Shown here: piece after piece, positions 8,096 to 16,253 of the stretch
Position numbering within the stretch: position 1 is the stretch's first letter
Layout of the letters: the number at the start of each line of letters is the position of its first letter
NCBI GenBank assembly: GCA_963532875.1
Contig: CAUSLO010000017.1
Coordinates: 1 to 22,024 of the forward strand
Direction of reading: 5' to 3'
Length of the DNA stretch: 22,024 nt
Origin: CAUTUX01 sp963532875
GTDB taxonomy: Bacteria > Bacillota > Clostridia > Christensenellales > CAG-917
The notes under the pieces: model-generated
What the model saw: only the letters and a program-made list of their open reading frames with translations
Told to the model about the DNA's origin: nothing
The model's database searches: none
Position numbers and translations under genes: made by a program

Positions 8096-8102
8096 ATGCA
8101 AA

Positions 8103-8131
8103 AGAATACAAAAATAGGGCAAACAAGTCAA
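8103..8131 (-). promoter_or_regulatory. Promoter of tRNA-Ser
   Basis: On the minus strand TTGACT (8126-8131) and TATTCT (8103-8108) are separated by 17 bp, and the tRNA 5' end lies seven bases after the -10 box. The tRNA-Trp gene at 9002 has the same TTGACT -35 with a 17-bp spacer. Confidence 0.7.
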
Positions 8132-8173
8132 CTAAAAACAAGAATATCAGAGGTAAATGAATAGAATTTTATA

Positions 8174-8191
8174 AATTAAACGGATTAGAAT
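8174..8191 (+). repeat. 18-bp direct repeat, right copy
   Basis: Identical to 2881-2898. Its last base is within the proC stop codon (minus-strand TAA at 8191-8193), so this copy abuts the 3' end of a conserved housekeeping gene. Integration at gene 3' ends is common for mobile cassettes, which makes this the likelier original site. Confidence 0.6.
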
Positions 8192-8952
8192 TACGTTTTG
8201 CTTAGTTCTTTGCTCCTTTTTCTGCACTTGTCAATGCCATCCATGAGAATCTTGTCCATTTTTTTCTTTCTAAAGTGTGAAATTGCCTCTATAGTTGTTC
8301 CGCCTTTAGAGCATACTGAATCAACTAGAGTATCTAAGGCCTTATTTGAGTTCTCATACATAGCAATTGCACCTCTCATATTGCCAATAACTATGTCCTT
8401 AGCATTTTCAAAGCCATACTTTTCGCATGTATCTTGATATATTTTCATAAATTCAAAGATATATGCTGGTGCAGAACCAGAGATGGCTGTAAATTCGTCA
8501 AATTTATCTTCCTCAATGTTAATTGTTTTACCAAATGAATTTAATATCGCAAATACTGTTGGATTTATTCCAGTCTTTGAATGTACAGCGATAACCCCTA
8601 ACTTTTCTGATATTGGAAGATTAGGCATTATACGTACGACTTTTGCATTTATAAATTTACTTTGAATTTTTGAGATTTCAACCCCAGCCAGCATGGAAAT
8701 TACGGTTATATCACTAGATAGAGTGAAGTTAGGAATCTCAGCAAGATTTTGTGGCTTAATAGCAACAAAGATAATTTCGGATTTCAATACTTCTTCAATT
8801 GAGTTTGAGACCATGTATCCTTTATCTTTAGCAATTTCAAAGCGAGTTGGATTTACATCATATACAGATATCTCATATTTAGTTTTATTATCAATACCAT
8901 TTGTCATATACTCAGCCATTTTTCCGTAGCCGATAAATCCGATTCTGATCAT
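8191..8952 (-). CDS. proC: Pyrroline-5-carboxylate reductase
   Basis: A 253-residue cytosolic enzyme that reduces 1-pyrroline-5-carboxylate to proline with NAD(P)H, the last step of proline synthesis. The N-terminus has the dinucleotide-binding GFIGYGKMAEYM; VAIKPQNL follows the Rossmann core, then MPNLPISEKLGVIA, and the C-terminal dimerisation and substrate domain contains AISGSAPAYIFEFM and VCSKGGTTIEA. Length is slightly under the usual 260-280 but all conserved blocks are present. The AAGGAGG Shine-Dalgarno site on the minus strand is strong. It lies between tRNA-Ser (same strand, downstream) and tRNA-Trp (divergent). The -35 box of tRNA-Trp overlaps the proC Shine-Dalgarno region, so the two transcription starts are close and could interfere. 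Confidence 0.93.
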   Translation of the reverse strand: MIRIGFIGYGKMAEYMTNGIDNKTKYEISVYDVNPTRFEIAKDKGYMVSNSIEEVLKSEIIFVAIKPQNLAEIPNFTLSSDITVISMLAGVEISKIQSKFINAKVVRIMPNLPISEKLGVIAVHSKTGINPTVFAILNSFGKTINIEEDKFDEFTAISGSAPAYIFEFMKIYQDTCEKYGFENAKDIVIGNMRGAIAMYENSNKALDTLVDSVCSKGGTTIEAISHFRKKKMDKILMDGIDKCRKRSKELSKT

Positions 8953-8961
8953 TTTGCCTCC

Positions 8962-8990
8962 TTGACTTTTTTCAACCCATTTTGTACTAT
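8962..8990 (+). promoter_or_regulatory. Promoter of tRNA-Trp
   Basis: TTGACT (8962-8967) and TACTAT (8985-8990) are separated by 17 bp; transcription would start a few bases before the tRNA 5' end at 9002. Confidence 0.7.
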
Positions 8991-9001
8991 TTCCTAGTTA
9001 T

Positions 9002-9076
9002 AGGGGAGTGGCTCAACGGTAGAGCAACGGTCTCCAAAACCGTTGGTTGCGTGTTCGAATCGCGTCTCCCCTGCCA
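9002..9076 (+). tRNA. tRNA-Trp (anticodon CCA)
   Basis: Acceptor AGGGGAG pairs with CTCCCCT (9066-9072), then discriminator G and encoded CCA at 9074-9076. The D stem GCTC/GAGC, anticodon stem ACGGT/ACCGT with loop CTCCAAA (anticodon CCA at 9034-9036) and T loop TTCGAAT all fold correctly. Anticodon CCA reads UGG only, which argues against UGA being decoded as Trp in this genome. Confidence 0.97.
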
Positions 9077-9085
9077 ACATTTATC

Positions 9086-9110
9086 AGTATAATTGTACAA
9101 TATACTTTTT
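9086..9110 (+). terminator. Weak hairpin terminator after tRNA-Trp
   Basis: AGTATA (9086-9091) pairs with TATACT (9101-9106) around a loop holding TTGTACAA, and a short T run follows. The stem is only A/T-rich, so the call is tentative. Confidence 0.35.
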
Positions 9111-9135
9111 CAAAAATATACTTTGGGGTGGGAAA

Positions 9136-10191
9136 ATGAAAAAGGATTTAACGGAGCAACAATTAAAGAATCGTCGTTTATTTAATTTAATTTTTTATCC
9201 AATATTAGGCGTTCTTGTTTTCATACTTGTACTTAATTTTTTGATTTTGCCAAGTACCGGGAAAAATGCAAGAAATTTAAAAAAATACAATGCTACAAAG
9301 AATATTGCTGAAAACAGATACATTCATAACGTAAATAGCAAAGAAAATAAAGTAACGTATGCAGCACATAGAGCAGGTGCAAATGTAAAACCAGAAGAGA
9401 CTTGGTCAGCATTTAAGGATTGCCTTGAGAAGTATAAAGACGCAGTTGATATTCTCGAGTTTGACCTACACCTAACCAAGGACAACAGATTAGTATTAAT
9501 GCATGATCACACTTTAGATAGGACATCAAATTCAAAACATCATTTCGGAAAGGAAAAAGTAAAAGTTAAAGATAAAACATTAGCAGAATTGAAACAATTA
9601 AATATGGGTGAGAACTTCAAAGATAAAGATGGCAAGATGCCATATAGAGGATTAAGAGGAGATAAAATTCCAGAAGACATTAAAATCCTAGAACTTGAAG
9701 AGGCATTAGATAAAATTTCTGAATATGATCCATACAAAAAAATCAACTATGTAATTGAAATAAAAGATGGTGGGAAACGTGGGAAGAAGTCAATGGACAT
9801 CCTATACGCAACAATGGTTAAGAAGGGAATTCTTAATAGGACAATTGTTGGAACGTTTAAAGCGGACATCACAAAATATATTGATAAGAACTACGTTTCA
9901 AAGGGAGTAGTTAGATCAGCATCAATTTCAGAAGTACTAGATTTCTATTACGCATTCCTATACAACGTAAAACCAAATGCAAAGTTTAAAGTTCTTCAAA
10001 TTCCTAAAGGTGGTAAGAATCTATTCAACTTAAGTTCTAAGGCATTTATTGACTATGCACATGCAAATAGCATAGCGGTACAGTATTGGACAATTAACAA
10101 AACACAAGATGGAGTAAGGCTTGTATCTAATGGTGCAGATACCATAATGTCAGACGACCCACAGTTGATTAAAGACGCAGTTGGAAGATAA
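9136..10191 (+). CDS. Membrane-anchored glycerophosphodiester phosphodiesterase
   Basis: A 351-residue protein with one transmembrane segment at residues ~15-38 (LFNLIFYPILGVLVFILVLN), placing the catalytic domain outside the membrane. The GDPD domain starts with YAAHRAG (His78), then LEFDLHLTKDNRLVLMHDHT with Glu108, Asp110 and the second catalytic His123, and ends with QYWTIN and GADTIMSDDP. Such enzymes hydrolyse glycerophosphodiesters to sn-glycerol 3-phosphate and an alcohol; a role in lipid or teichoic-acid turnover is possible. The usual PENT motif reads PEET here. I chose ATG 9136 because the longer in-frame extension upstream runs back into tRNA-Trp. GGGGTGGG precedes the ATG. The next gene has its own promoter. 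Confidence 0.88.
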   Translation: MKKDLTEQQLKNRRLFNLIFYPILGVLVFILVLNFLILPSTGKNARNLKKYNATKNIAENRYIHNVNSKENKVTYAAHRAGANVKPEETWSAFKDCLEKYKDAVDILEFDLHLTKDNRLVLMHDHTLDRTSNSKHHFGKEKVKVKDKTLAELKQLNMGENFKDKDGKMPYRGLRGDKIPEDIKILELEEALDKISEYDPYKKINYVIEIKDGGKRGKKSMDILYATMVKKGILNRTIVGTFKADITKYIDKNYVSKGVVRSASISEVLDFYYAFLYNVKPNAKFKVLQIPKGGKNLFNLSSKAFIDYAHANSIAVQYWTINKTQDGVRLVSNGADTIMSDDPQLIKDAVGR

Positions 10192-10214
10192 ATAGTCTTA
10201 GAGATAAATCATAT

Positions 10215-10243
10215 TTGCATGTGTGGCTATTTACCTTTATTAT
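10215..10243 (+). promoter_or_regulatory. Promoter of the patatin-polA operon (leaderless)
   Basis: TTGCAT (10215-10220), a 17-bp spacer and TATTAT (10238-10243) are followed after exactly six bases by the patatin ATG at 10250. Transcription would start at or next to the A of ATG, and no Shine-Dalgarno site exists, so the transcript is probably leaderless. Confidence 0.6.
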
Positions 10244-10249
10244 TAACAC

Positions 10250-11059
10250 ATGGAAAAAATTTCACTAGTTTTAGAAGGCGGCGGAGCAAAGGGGGCATAC
10301 CATTGCGGTGTAATTAGGGCACTTGATGAAATAGGTGTAGAGTTTAACGCTGTCGCTGGAGCATCAATAGGGGCAATAAATGCTGGGATGTATGTTCAAG
10401 GCAGAATGAAACAACTAGATGATTTTTGGGAAAATTTTGAGTTTGGGCAATTCAGTCCAGTTAAGCCAGAAACACTTGAGGCAATCAGCAAAAGGAAGTT
10501 TTCTTTAAAATTGGTTAAAGAAGCAAGTAAAGATTTTTTTGGAATTTTTAAAAAAATCAAAAAAAAAGCAACCTCAGGATTTGAGTATTTAGCCACTTTA
10601 TTTTCAGAAGAAAAAATTAGAGAAAGTGAAATTGATTTAGGGCTAACTGTATTCAACATGAGCCAACGAAAGGGATTTGAATATATTAAAAAAGATATCC
10701 CAGAAGGTAAGTTAGTTGACTATATCATAGCATCCGCAACATATCCATTGTTTTCACCATATGTGATAGATGGAGAGAAATTCTATGATGGTGGAATATA
10801 TGACAATATGCCAGTAAACCTATTAGCAAAAAATGGATATAAAAAAATATTAGCGGTACGAACAAATCTACTTCAAAAGAGACCACGTAAAAAGATAAAC
10901 GAAGAAGGTATTGACCTATTCTACATCGCTCCAGAAGAAAAGTTAGGCACAGCAATGGGTTATACAGATGACAAGAAAGATAGGCTAATTGAAGTTGGAT
11001 ATAGTCAAACTAAGAAGTTACTTAACGAAGGGAACTTAATGAAATTTTTAGAGGCTTAA
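10250..11059 (+). CDS. Patatin-like phospholipase
   Basis: A 269-residue serine lipase of the patatin/RssA type. It starts with the oxyanion-hole motif LVLEGGGAKGAYH, then the nucleophile elbow GASIG (Ser39), and the catalytic dyad Asp in DGGIYDNMPV (Asp180). These proteins hydrolyse acyl chains from phospholipids or other lipids. There is no signal peptide, so it acts in the cytoplasm or at the inner membrane face. It follows the GDPD gene, suggesting linked lipid turnover, but the separate promoter makes that inference weak. The stop codon overlaps the polA start (TAATG), so polA translation is likely coupled to it. No Shine-Dalgarno site precedes the ATG. Confidence 0.88.
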   Translation: MEKISLVLEGGGAKGAYHCGVIRALDEIGVEFNAVAGASIGAINAGMYVQGRMKQLDDFWENFEFGQFSPVKPETLEAISKRKFSLKLVKEASKDFFGIFKKIKKKATSGFEYLATLFSEEKIRESEIDLGLTVFNMSQRKGFEYIKKDIPEGKLVDYIIASATYPLFSPYVIDGEKFYDGGIYDNMPVNLLAKNGYKKILAVRTNLLQKRPRKKINEEGIDLFYIAPEEKLGTAMGYTDDKKDRLIEVGYSQTKKLLNEGNLMKFLEA

Positions 11060-13554
11060 TGGAAAAGATATTAATACTAGATACAAACAGTTTACTTAAC
11101 CGTGCATACTATGCCATCCGTGGTTTAGTTAATACATCTGGTTTGCCAACAGGGGCAATATTTGGAACTCTAAAATTAATTTTAGACATAAGAGAACAAG
11201 TACAACCAACTAAAATATTTGCAGCGTTTGACGTAAAAAAGAAGAACTTTAGGCATGATATATTCCCAGAGTATAAGGGACATAGAAAGCCAATGGATGA
11301 GGATTTGGTTAAGCAGTTGCAACCCCTCAAAGAATTAATCACGCTGATGAATATAAAAATTGTTGAAAAAGAAGGCTACGAGGCTGATGACGTAATAGGC
11401 ACATTAACAGACAAACTTGATGGAGAAAAGATTGTTTTAAGTGGTGATAAAGATTTATTGCAACTAATCAAAAACGACACAACGGTATACCTCACAAAAG
11501 TTGGAGTTTCTCAACTTGAAGTGAATGATATTAAAGAACTAAACAATAAAGGATTCAGAACTGTAGAGGAATTCATCGACTACAAAGCACTAAGAGGAGA
11601 TACATCAGATAACATTCCAGGAGTAGCAGGAATTGGAGAATTAACGGCAAAGAAATTAATCGCAGAATATTCTAGTGTTGAAAACATATATGCGAATTTA
11701 GATACATTAAATGCATCAAATAAGGTTATAGAAAGTTTAAAGACGAATAAAGATATTTGCATGATGTCCAAAGTGTTGGCGACAATCAATAAGAATGTAC
11801 CAATACAGATTTCAGAAGGAGATGGAACATACAACTTTGAAAATAACGAATTCAAAGAAAAACTAAAAGAATTAGAATTAACAACCATACTACACCGTAT
11901 ATCAAAAAAAGAAGAGATTGAATATAAGTCCACAAACATATATAGCCTAGAGGGACTTGAAAAAGCATTCAATACAAATTCAAACAAAGTGGCAATTTCC
12001 ATTTCAAAAGACATTACCTTTGCATTTGATACAACGACCCTATATAACGTCATACTCAAGGAAGCACTCTTAGACGAAGGAATATATTTTTCAGACGCTA
12101 TAGAAACAATATTCAAACTAGCAAATAACAAGAGAGCAATAGTCTTTGATAGCAAGAAAATATTTAGAGAGCATGACGTAACCCTAGACGACTACTTTGA
12201 TTTAAAGATTGGAACTCACTTAGCACAATACAGCAAAGAGATAGGGGAATCAGCAGAAACGTTAAGCAAGGTATTTGGGTTCAAGGATAATGCAGTCTGT
12301 ATGTTGCATGCATACGATAATGTAATAGATACACTAAATAAAACTAACCAAATGCAAATATATTCAGAGATCGAATTTCCACTTTCAAAGGTTCTGCTAG
12401 AAATGGAACGTAACGGAATTTCAGTATCAACTGCAAAACTTCAAGAACTAGAAATAAAATATACTAAGATAATAAACGACCTAACTGAAAAAATATACAA
12501 ATCAACAAATTCAAACTTTAATATCAGTTCACCAAAACAAATGGCAGAAGTCTTATTTGAAAAACTTAAGTTGCCAGCAACCAAGAAAAACAAGAACGGA
12601 TATTCAGTTGATGAAGAAGTATTGCAATCACTTGTGGGAAAACATCCTTGTATTGAAGATATATTGCAATATAGGAAATATTCAAAACTATTATCAACCT
12701 ACGTAAAGGGAATTTTAAGTGTTGTTGAGGAAAACAAAGTTCATACAGTATTTAATCAGTGCATAACGGCAACAGGAAGACTTTCTTCAACAAATCCTAA
12801 TATGCAAAATATTCCAATGAGAAGTGAAGAATCAAAGGATATCAAATCGGCATTTGTTGCTGGTGAAGGATGCAAACTAATATCAGCCGACTACAGCCAA
12901 ATAGAGTTGCGTGTCCTAGCACATTTATCACAAGACAATACAATGCTTGAAGCCTTTAATTCTGGCAAAGATATTCATACCGCCACAGCATCTAAGATTT
13001 TTAACATACCAATTGAAGAAGTTTCGGAGATGCAACGTAAGAAAGCAAAGGCAGTTAATTTTGGAATAATATACGGAATAAGTGGCTTCGGGTTATCAGA
13101 GAGTGTAAATATAACTAAGAAAGAAGCGGATGAATTTATAGAGAAATATTTTGAAAAATATTCACGTGTAAAAGAATATTTGAACGAAATAGTGGCTGAT
13201 GCGAGAGAAAAGGGGTATATCCACACGTTATTTGGGCGTAGAAGAAGAAGTACAGACCTTAAATCTAGCAACTGGGTAGTTCGTAACCAAGCCGAAAGAA
13301 TAGCAATGAATACCCCAATACAAGGTACAGCAGCAGAGATTATGAAACTCGCAATGTTGAAGGTGGATGAAAAACTTCAAGGCATGAAATCAAAGTTAAT
13401 TTTGCAAATTCATGACGAAATTATCGTAGAGGCAACAAATGATGAATATGACAAGGTTTGTGAGATAATAAAGAATTCAATGGAAAATGTCATCAAGTTA
13501 TCAGTGCCATTGGACGTCTCAATGTCTAGTGGTTCAAATTGGGGAGAGATATGA
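11059..13554 (+). CDS. polA: DNA polymerase I
   Basis: An 831-residue family A polymerase for Okazaki-fragment processing and repair. Residues 1-~290 form the 5'-3' exonuclease (ILDTNSLLNRAYYAI, GDKDLLQL, YKALRGDTSDNIPGVAGIGE). The middle region (~300-450) has the 3'-5' exonuclease fold, but its acidic DxE-type motif is not recognisable, so proofreading is probably absent, as in Bacillus and Thermus enzymes. The polymerase domain has motif A DYSQIELR (Asp611), motif B RKKAKAVNFGIIYG (Arg660, Lys664, Phe668) and motif C HDE (Asp786, Glu787). The start overlaps the patatin stop and the TGA stop overlaps the coaE ATG (ATGA). An AGAGG Shine-Dalgarno site lies in the patatin 3' end. A TAG follows two codons after the TGA, in frame. 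Confidence 0.97.
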   Translation: MEKILILDTNSLLNRAYYAIRGLVNTSGLPTGAIFGTLKLILDIREQVQPTKIFAAFDVKKKNFRHDIFPEYKGHRKPMDEDLVKQLQPLKELITLMNIKIVEKEGYEADDVIGTLTDKLDGEKIVLSGDKDLLQLIKNDTTVYLTKVGVSQLEVNDIKELNNKGFRTVEEFIDYKALRGDTSDNIPGVAGIGELTAKKLIAEYSSVENIYANLDTLNASNKVIESLKTNKDICMMSKVLATINKNVPIQISEGDGTYNFENNEFKEKLKELELTTILHRISKKEEIEYKSTNIYSLEGLEKAFNTNSNKVAISISKDITFAFDTTTLYNVILKEALLDEGIYFSDAIETIFKLANNKRAIVFDSKKIFREHDVTLDDYFDLKIGTHLAQYSKEIGESAETLSKVFGFKDNAVCMLHAYDNVIDTLNKTNQMQIYSEIEFPLSKVLLEMERNGISVSTAKLQELEIKYTKIINDLTEKIYKSTNSNFNISSPKQMAEVLFEKLKLPATKKNKNGYSVDEEVLQSLVGKHPCIEDILQYRKYSKLLSTYVKGILSVVEENKVHTVFNQCITATGRLSSTNPNMQNIPMRSEESKDIKSAFVAGEGCKLISADYSQIELRVLAHLSQDNTMLEAFNSGKDIHTATASKIFNIPIEEVSEMQRKKAKAVNFGIIYGISGFGLSESVNITKKEADEFIEKYFEKYSRVKEYLNEIVADAREKGYIHTLFGRRRRSTDLKSSNWVVRNQAERIAMNTPIQGTAAEIMKLAMLKVDEKLQGMKSKLILQIHDEIIVEATNDEYDKVCEIIKNSMENVIKLSVPLDVSMSSGSNWGEI

Positions 13555-14120
13555 AGATAGGAGTAATAGGCGGAATCGGATCGGGTAAAAGCACTGCTCT
13601 TAAAATCTTCAACAAACACAAATACACAACATACGAAGCCGACGAAATAAATAGAACAACCATACAGAGATCCGACGTTCAAGATAAACTGAAACGAGAA
13701 TTTCCAGAAGCATTTATTGATGGAGTCTTAAACAAACTCAAACTAAGAGACTGCATATTCAATTCCAAAGAAGCACACAATAAAGCAACAGACATCATTA
13801 CACAAGAAACTAAAAATGAAATCCTAAAGATACTCAAAGCCAATACAGACGACTTAGTATTAGAAATGCCATTAATAGACCAAACCATATTAGCCCAATT
13901 TGATTACATCATCTGTATTGAAGCGTCAGAAGAACATAGATTAAAATTCTTGCAAGCACGAGGCATTGATTCAGACATCGCAAAAAAAATCATGTCATTC
14001 CAGCCAACAAGCGACGAATACAAGACAAATGCAAATCAAGTTATATACAATACAGGAGATACCAAGGCACTTGAAAATAAAATAGAAGAATTTATATTAA
14101 GCATAATAGGTAACAGATAA
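13551..14120 (+). CDS. coaE: Dephospho-CoA kinase
   Basis: A 189-residue P-loop kinase that phosphorylates dephospho-CoA, the last step of coenzyme A synthesis. The Walker A motif GGIGSGKS occupies residues 7-14; YEADEINR corresponds to the DAD-type substrate motif, with Glu for the first Asp; VLEMPLI and the lid region HRLKFLQARG follow. ATG 13551 is chosen over TTG 13539 because it puts the P-loop at the usual distance from the N-terminus, forms a 4-bp ATGA overlap with polA, and has GGGGAGAG just upstream. The polA-coaE pair is common in Bacillota. Length is slightly below the usual ~200. Confidence 0.93.
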   Translation: MKIGVIGGIGSGKSTALKIFNKHKYTTYEADEINRTTIQRSDVQDKLKREFPEAFIDGVLNKLKLRDCIFNSKEAHNKATDIITQETKNEILKILKANTDDLVLEMPLIDQTILAQFDYIICIEASEEHRLKFLQARGIDSDIAKKIMSFQPTSDEYKTNANQVIYNTGDTKALENKIEEFILSIIGNR

Positions 14121-14122
14121 CT

Positions 14123-15220
14123 ATGGACATAACATTATCAGCATATCTAGACAATTTAAAAGAATACAAAAAAATATTAGAAGAGATTTACAATGTCCAA
14201 TCTAATATTGATAATCGAAAAGAACTTATTGCCCAACGTGAAAAAGAAAGAAGTGTAGATTTTTGGGCAGAACCAGAGGAAGCACAAAAAGTGATGAAGA
14301 GAATAAATGAAATTCAATCAAATGAAGATAAAATAAAAGAATTAACTATAATGGTTGAGGATTTAATTGAACTAATACAAATACTGGAAGATGAAGAACA
14401 CCACGCAGAAATAGAAAAAGAAATTAAAGCCCTAGGGAAAGAAATAGAGCAACTAACTACAAGAACACTACTAAGTCAAAAATATGACGGATGTAACGCA
14501 ATACTCACGTTGCATGCAGGAGCAGGCGGAACAGAGGCTCAAGATTGGTGTGAGATGTTGTATAGGATGTATAAGAGATTTGCTGAGCGTCATGCATGGA
14601 AGGTTACAGAACTTGATTATCTCGCAGGGGATGGAGCAGGAATCAAATCCGTTTCATTTAAAGTATCGGGGCAGTATGTATATGGATATTTAAAATGTGA
14701 AAAAGGAGTACATCGTTTAGTACGTATATCACCGTTTGATAGCGGAAAGAGAAGACATACATCATTTGCCTCCCTAGAGGTTATGCCAGAACTAGAAGAT
14801 GACTCAGAAATATCAATTAGACCAGAAGATTTAAAAGTAGATACATTCCGTTCATCGGGTGCAGGTGGACAACATGTAAACAAGACAGAGTCAGCAGTTA
14901 GGATAACTCATATACCAACTGGAATAGTTGTTGCATGTCAAAACGAAAGAAGTCAGATACAAAATAGAGAAACAGCAATGACAATGTTGAGAAGTAAACT
15001 GTTAGAATTGAAAGTTCGTCAGAAAGAAGAAGAAAATGCAAAGATATCGGGGGAACTAAAAAAGATTGAATGGGGAAGCCAAATACGTAGTTATGTTTTC
15101 TGTCCTTACACAATGGTTAAGGATCATCGCACAAATTGGGAGAATAGCGACGTTCAAGCCGTTATGGATGGAGATTTAGACGAATATATAACTGCATACT
15201 TAAAGGCACTGAAGGCATAG
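14123..15220 (+). CDS. prfB: Peptide chain release factor 2
   Basis: A 365-residue class I release factor that terminates translation at UGA and UAA. It carries the RF2-type tripeptide SPF (203-205) for stop-codon recognition and GGQ (248-250) in SGAGGQHVNKTESAVRI for peptidyl-tRNA hydrolysis. The N-terminal coiled helices end at VDFWAEPEEAQ (Trp48), which aligns in position with other RF2 proteins. The frame is continuous: the autoregulatory CTT-TGA programmed frameshift common near codon 25 is absent, as in a minority of bacteria. The ATG is two bases after the coaE stop. Its presence shows that UGA is a genuine stop in this organism. Confidence 0.96.
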   Translation: MDITLSAYLDNLKEYKKILEEIYNVQSNIDNRKELIAQREKERSVDFWAEPEEAQKVMKRINEIQSNEDKIKELTIMVEDLIELIQILEDEEHHAEIEKEIKALGKEIEQLTTRTLLSQKYDGCNAILTLHAGAGGTEAQDWCEMLYRMYKRFAERHAWKVTELDYLAGDGAGIKSVSFKVSGQYVYGYLKCEKGVHRLVRISPFDSGKRRHTSFASLEVMPELEDDSEISIRPEDLKVDTFRSSGAGGQHVNKTESAVRITHIPTGIVVACQNERSQIQNRETAMTMLRSKLLELKVRQKEEENAKISGELKKIEWGSQIRSYVFCPYTMVKDHRTNWENSDVQAVMDGDLDEYITAYLKALKA

Positions 15221-16240
15221 ATGGATACATATATTTTAGGAATTGAAAGTAGTTGTGATGAAACGGCTTGTAGCATAGTTAAAAACGGCAGAACTGTGCT
15301 AAGCAATATAATTTCCTCACAAATAGATATCCATGCTAAATTTGGTGGTGTAGTACCTGAAATAGCCTCACGGAATCATACCCTAGCCATAGAGCATGTT
15401 GTATCACTAGCCTTAAAAGAAGCCAACATAACAATGGAAGAAATTTCTGCAATAGGGGTAACATATGGGGCAGGTCTCTTAGGGGCATTGCTTGTCGGGG
15501 TTTCATTTGCAAAAGGATTAGCATATAGATACAAAAAACCTTTATATGCAGTATCTCATATACATGGGCATATAGCGGCAAACTATATAGATAGCGGATT
15601 AGAACCACCATATTTATGTCTACTAGTTAGTGGTGGACATACGGCAATAATTGAGGTTGCAGATTATTCAAAGCATATCCTATTCTGTCAAAGCAGAGAT
15701 GATGCAATAGGGGAAGCATATGATAAAGTTGGGCGTGTACTAGGTCTAAAATATCCAGGAGGACCTGAAATACAAAGAGTTGCAAGTAGTGTCAAAGGAA
15801 CAATTAAATTACCTAAAGTAAAAATTGACAAACAGAATCCATTCTTTTCATATAGTGGTCTAAAGACACACATAATGAATCTTGTTAACAAATATAATCT
15901 GAAGTCAAAACAACTTCCAATATCCGACATAGCGGCGTCATTCCAAGAAAGTGCAAATACACAACTCAAAGACATGTTAGACTTTGCAATTGAAAAAACA
16001 GGATATAGAAAGGTAGCCATTGCAGGTGGAGTTAGTGCCAATTTAAATCTTAGAGCAAAGATGGATACATATAAAGATCGAGGAATTGAAGTCTTTTATC
16101 CAAAACTTATATATTGCACAGACAACGCAAGCATGATTGCTAGTGCTACATATTTCTATATACAAAACGGAATAAAGCCATCAAACCTAGAATTAGATGC
16201 ATCTGCAAATGTGCCACTAGACTTTATACACACAAAATAA
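15221..16240 (+). CDS. tsaD: tRNA N6-adenosine threonylcarbamoyltransferase TsaD
   Basis: A 339-residue ASKHA-fold enzyme that transfers the threonylcarbamoyl group to A37 of ANN-decoding tRNAs, working with TsaB, TsaE and TsaC-type proteins encoded elsewhere. It begins ILGIESSCDETACSIV, has the metal-binding HIHGH (His113, His117), LVSGGHTAI, the sugar-binding GEAYDKVGRVLGL, AIAGGVSANLNLR, and the third metal ligand in YCTDNASMIA (Asp301). Length is typical. The ATG follows the prfB stop directly with no gap, and GAAGG in the prfB 3' end can serve as Shine-Dalgarno site, so it is part of the polA-prfB operon. Confidence 0.96.
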   Translation: MDTYILGIESSCDETACSIVKNGRTVLSNIISSQIDIHAKFGGVVPEIASRNHTLAIEHVVSLALKEANITMEEISAIGVTYGAGLLGALLVGVSFAKGLAYRYKKPLYAVSHIHGHIAANYIDSGLEPPYLCLLVSGGHTAIIEVADYSKHILFCQSRDDAIGEAYDKVGRVLGLKYPGGPEIQRVASSVKGTIKLPKVKIDKQNPFFSYSGLKTHIMNLVNKYNLKSKQLPISDIAASFQESANTQLKDMLDFAIEKTGYRKVAIAGGVSANLNLRAKMDTYKDRGIEVFYPKLIYCTDNASMIASATYFYIQNGIKPSNLELDASANVPLDFIHTK

Positions 16241-16253
16241 AGGAGAAACAATT

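Noticed and set aside
7909..8097. 62-codon minus-strand reading frame
   Set aside because: It covers the whole tRNA-Ser gene and its translation has no protein-like features.
9043..9135. N-terminal extension of the GDPD gene
   Set aside because: It starts inside tRNA-Trp; ATG 9136 gives a normal membrane-anchor N-terminus.
11580..12155. 191-codon minus-strand reading frame inside polA
   Set aside because: It is an antisense shadow of the polA exonuclease region, which is clearly coding on the plus strand; no ribosome site or recognisable domain.
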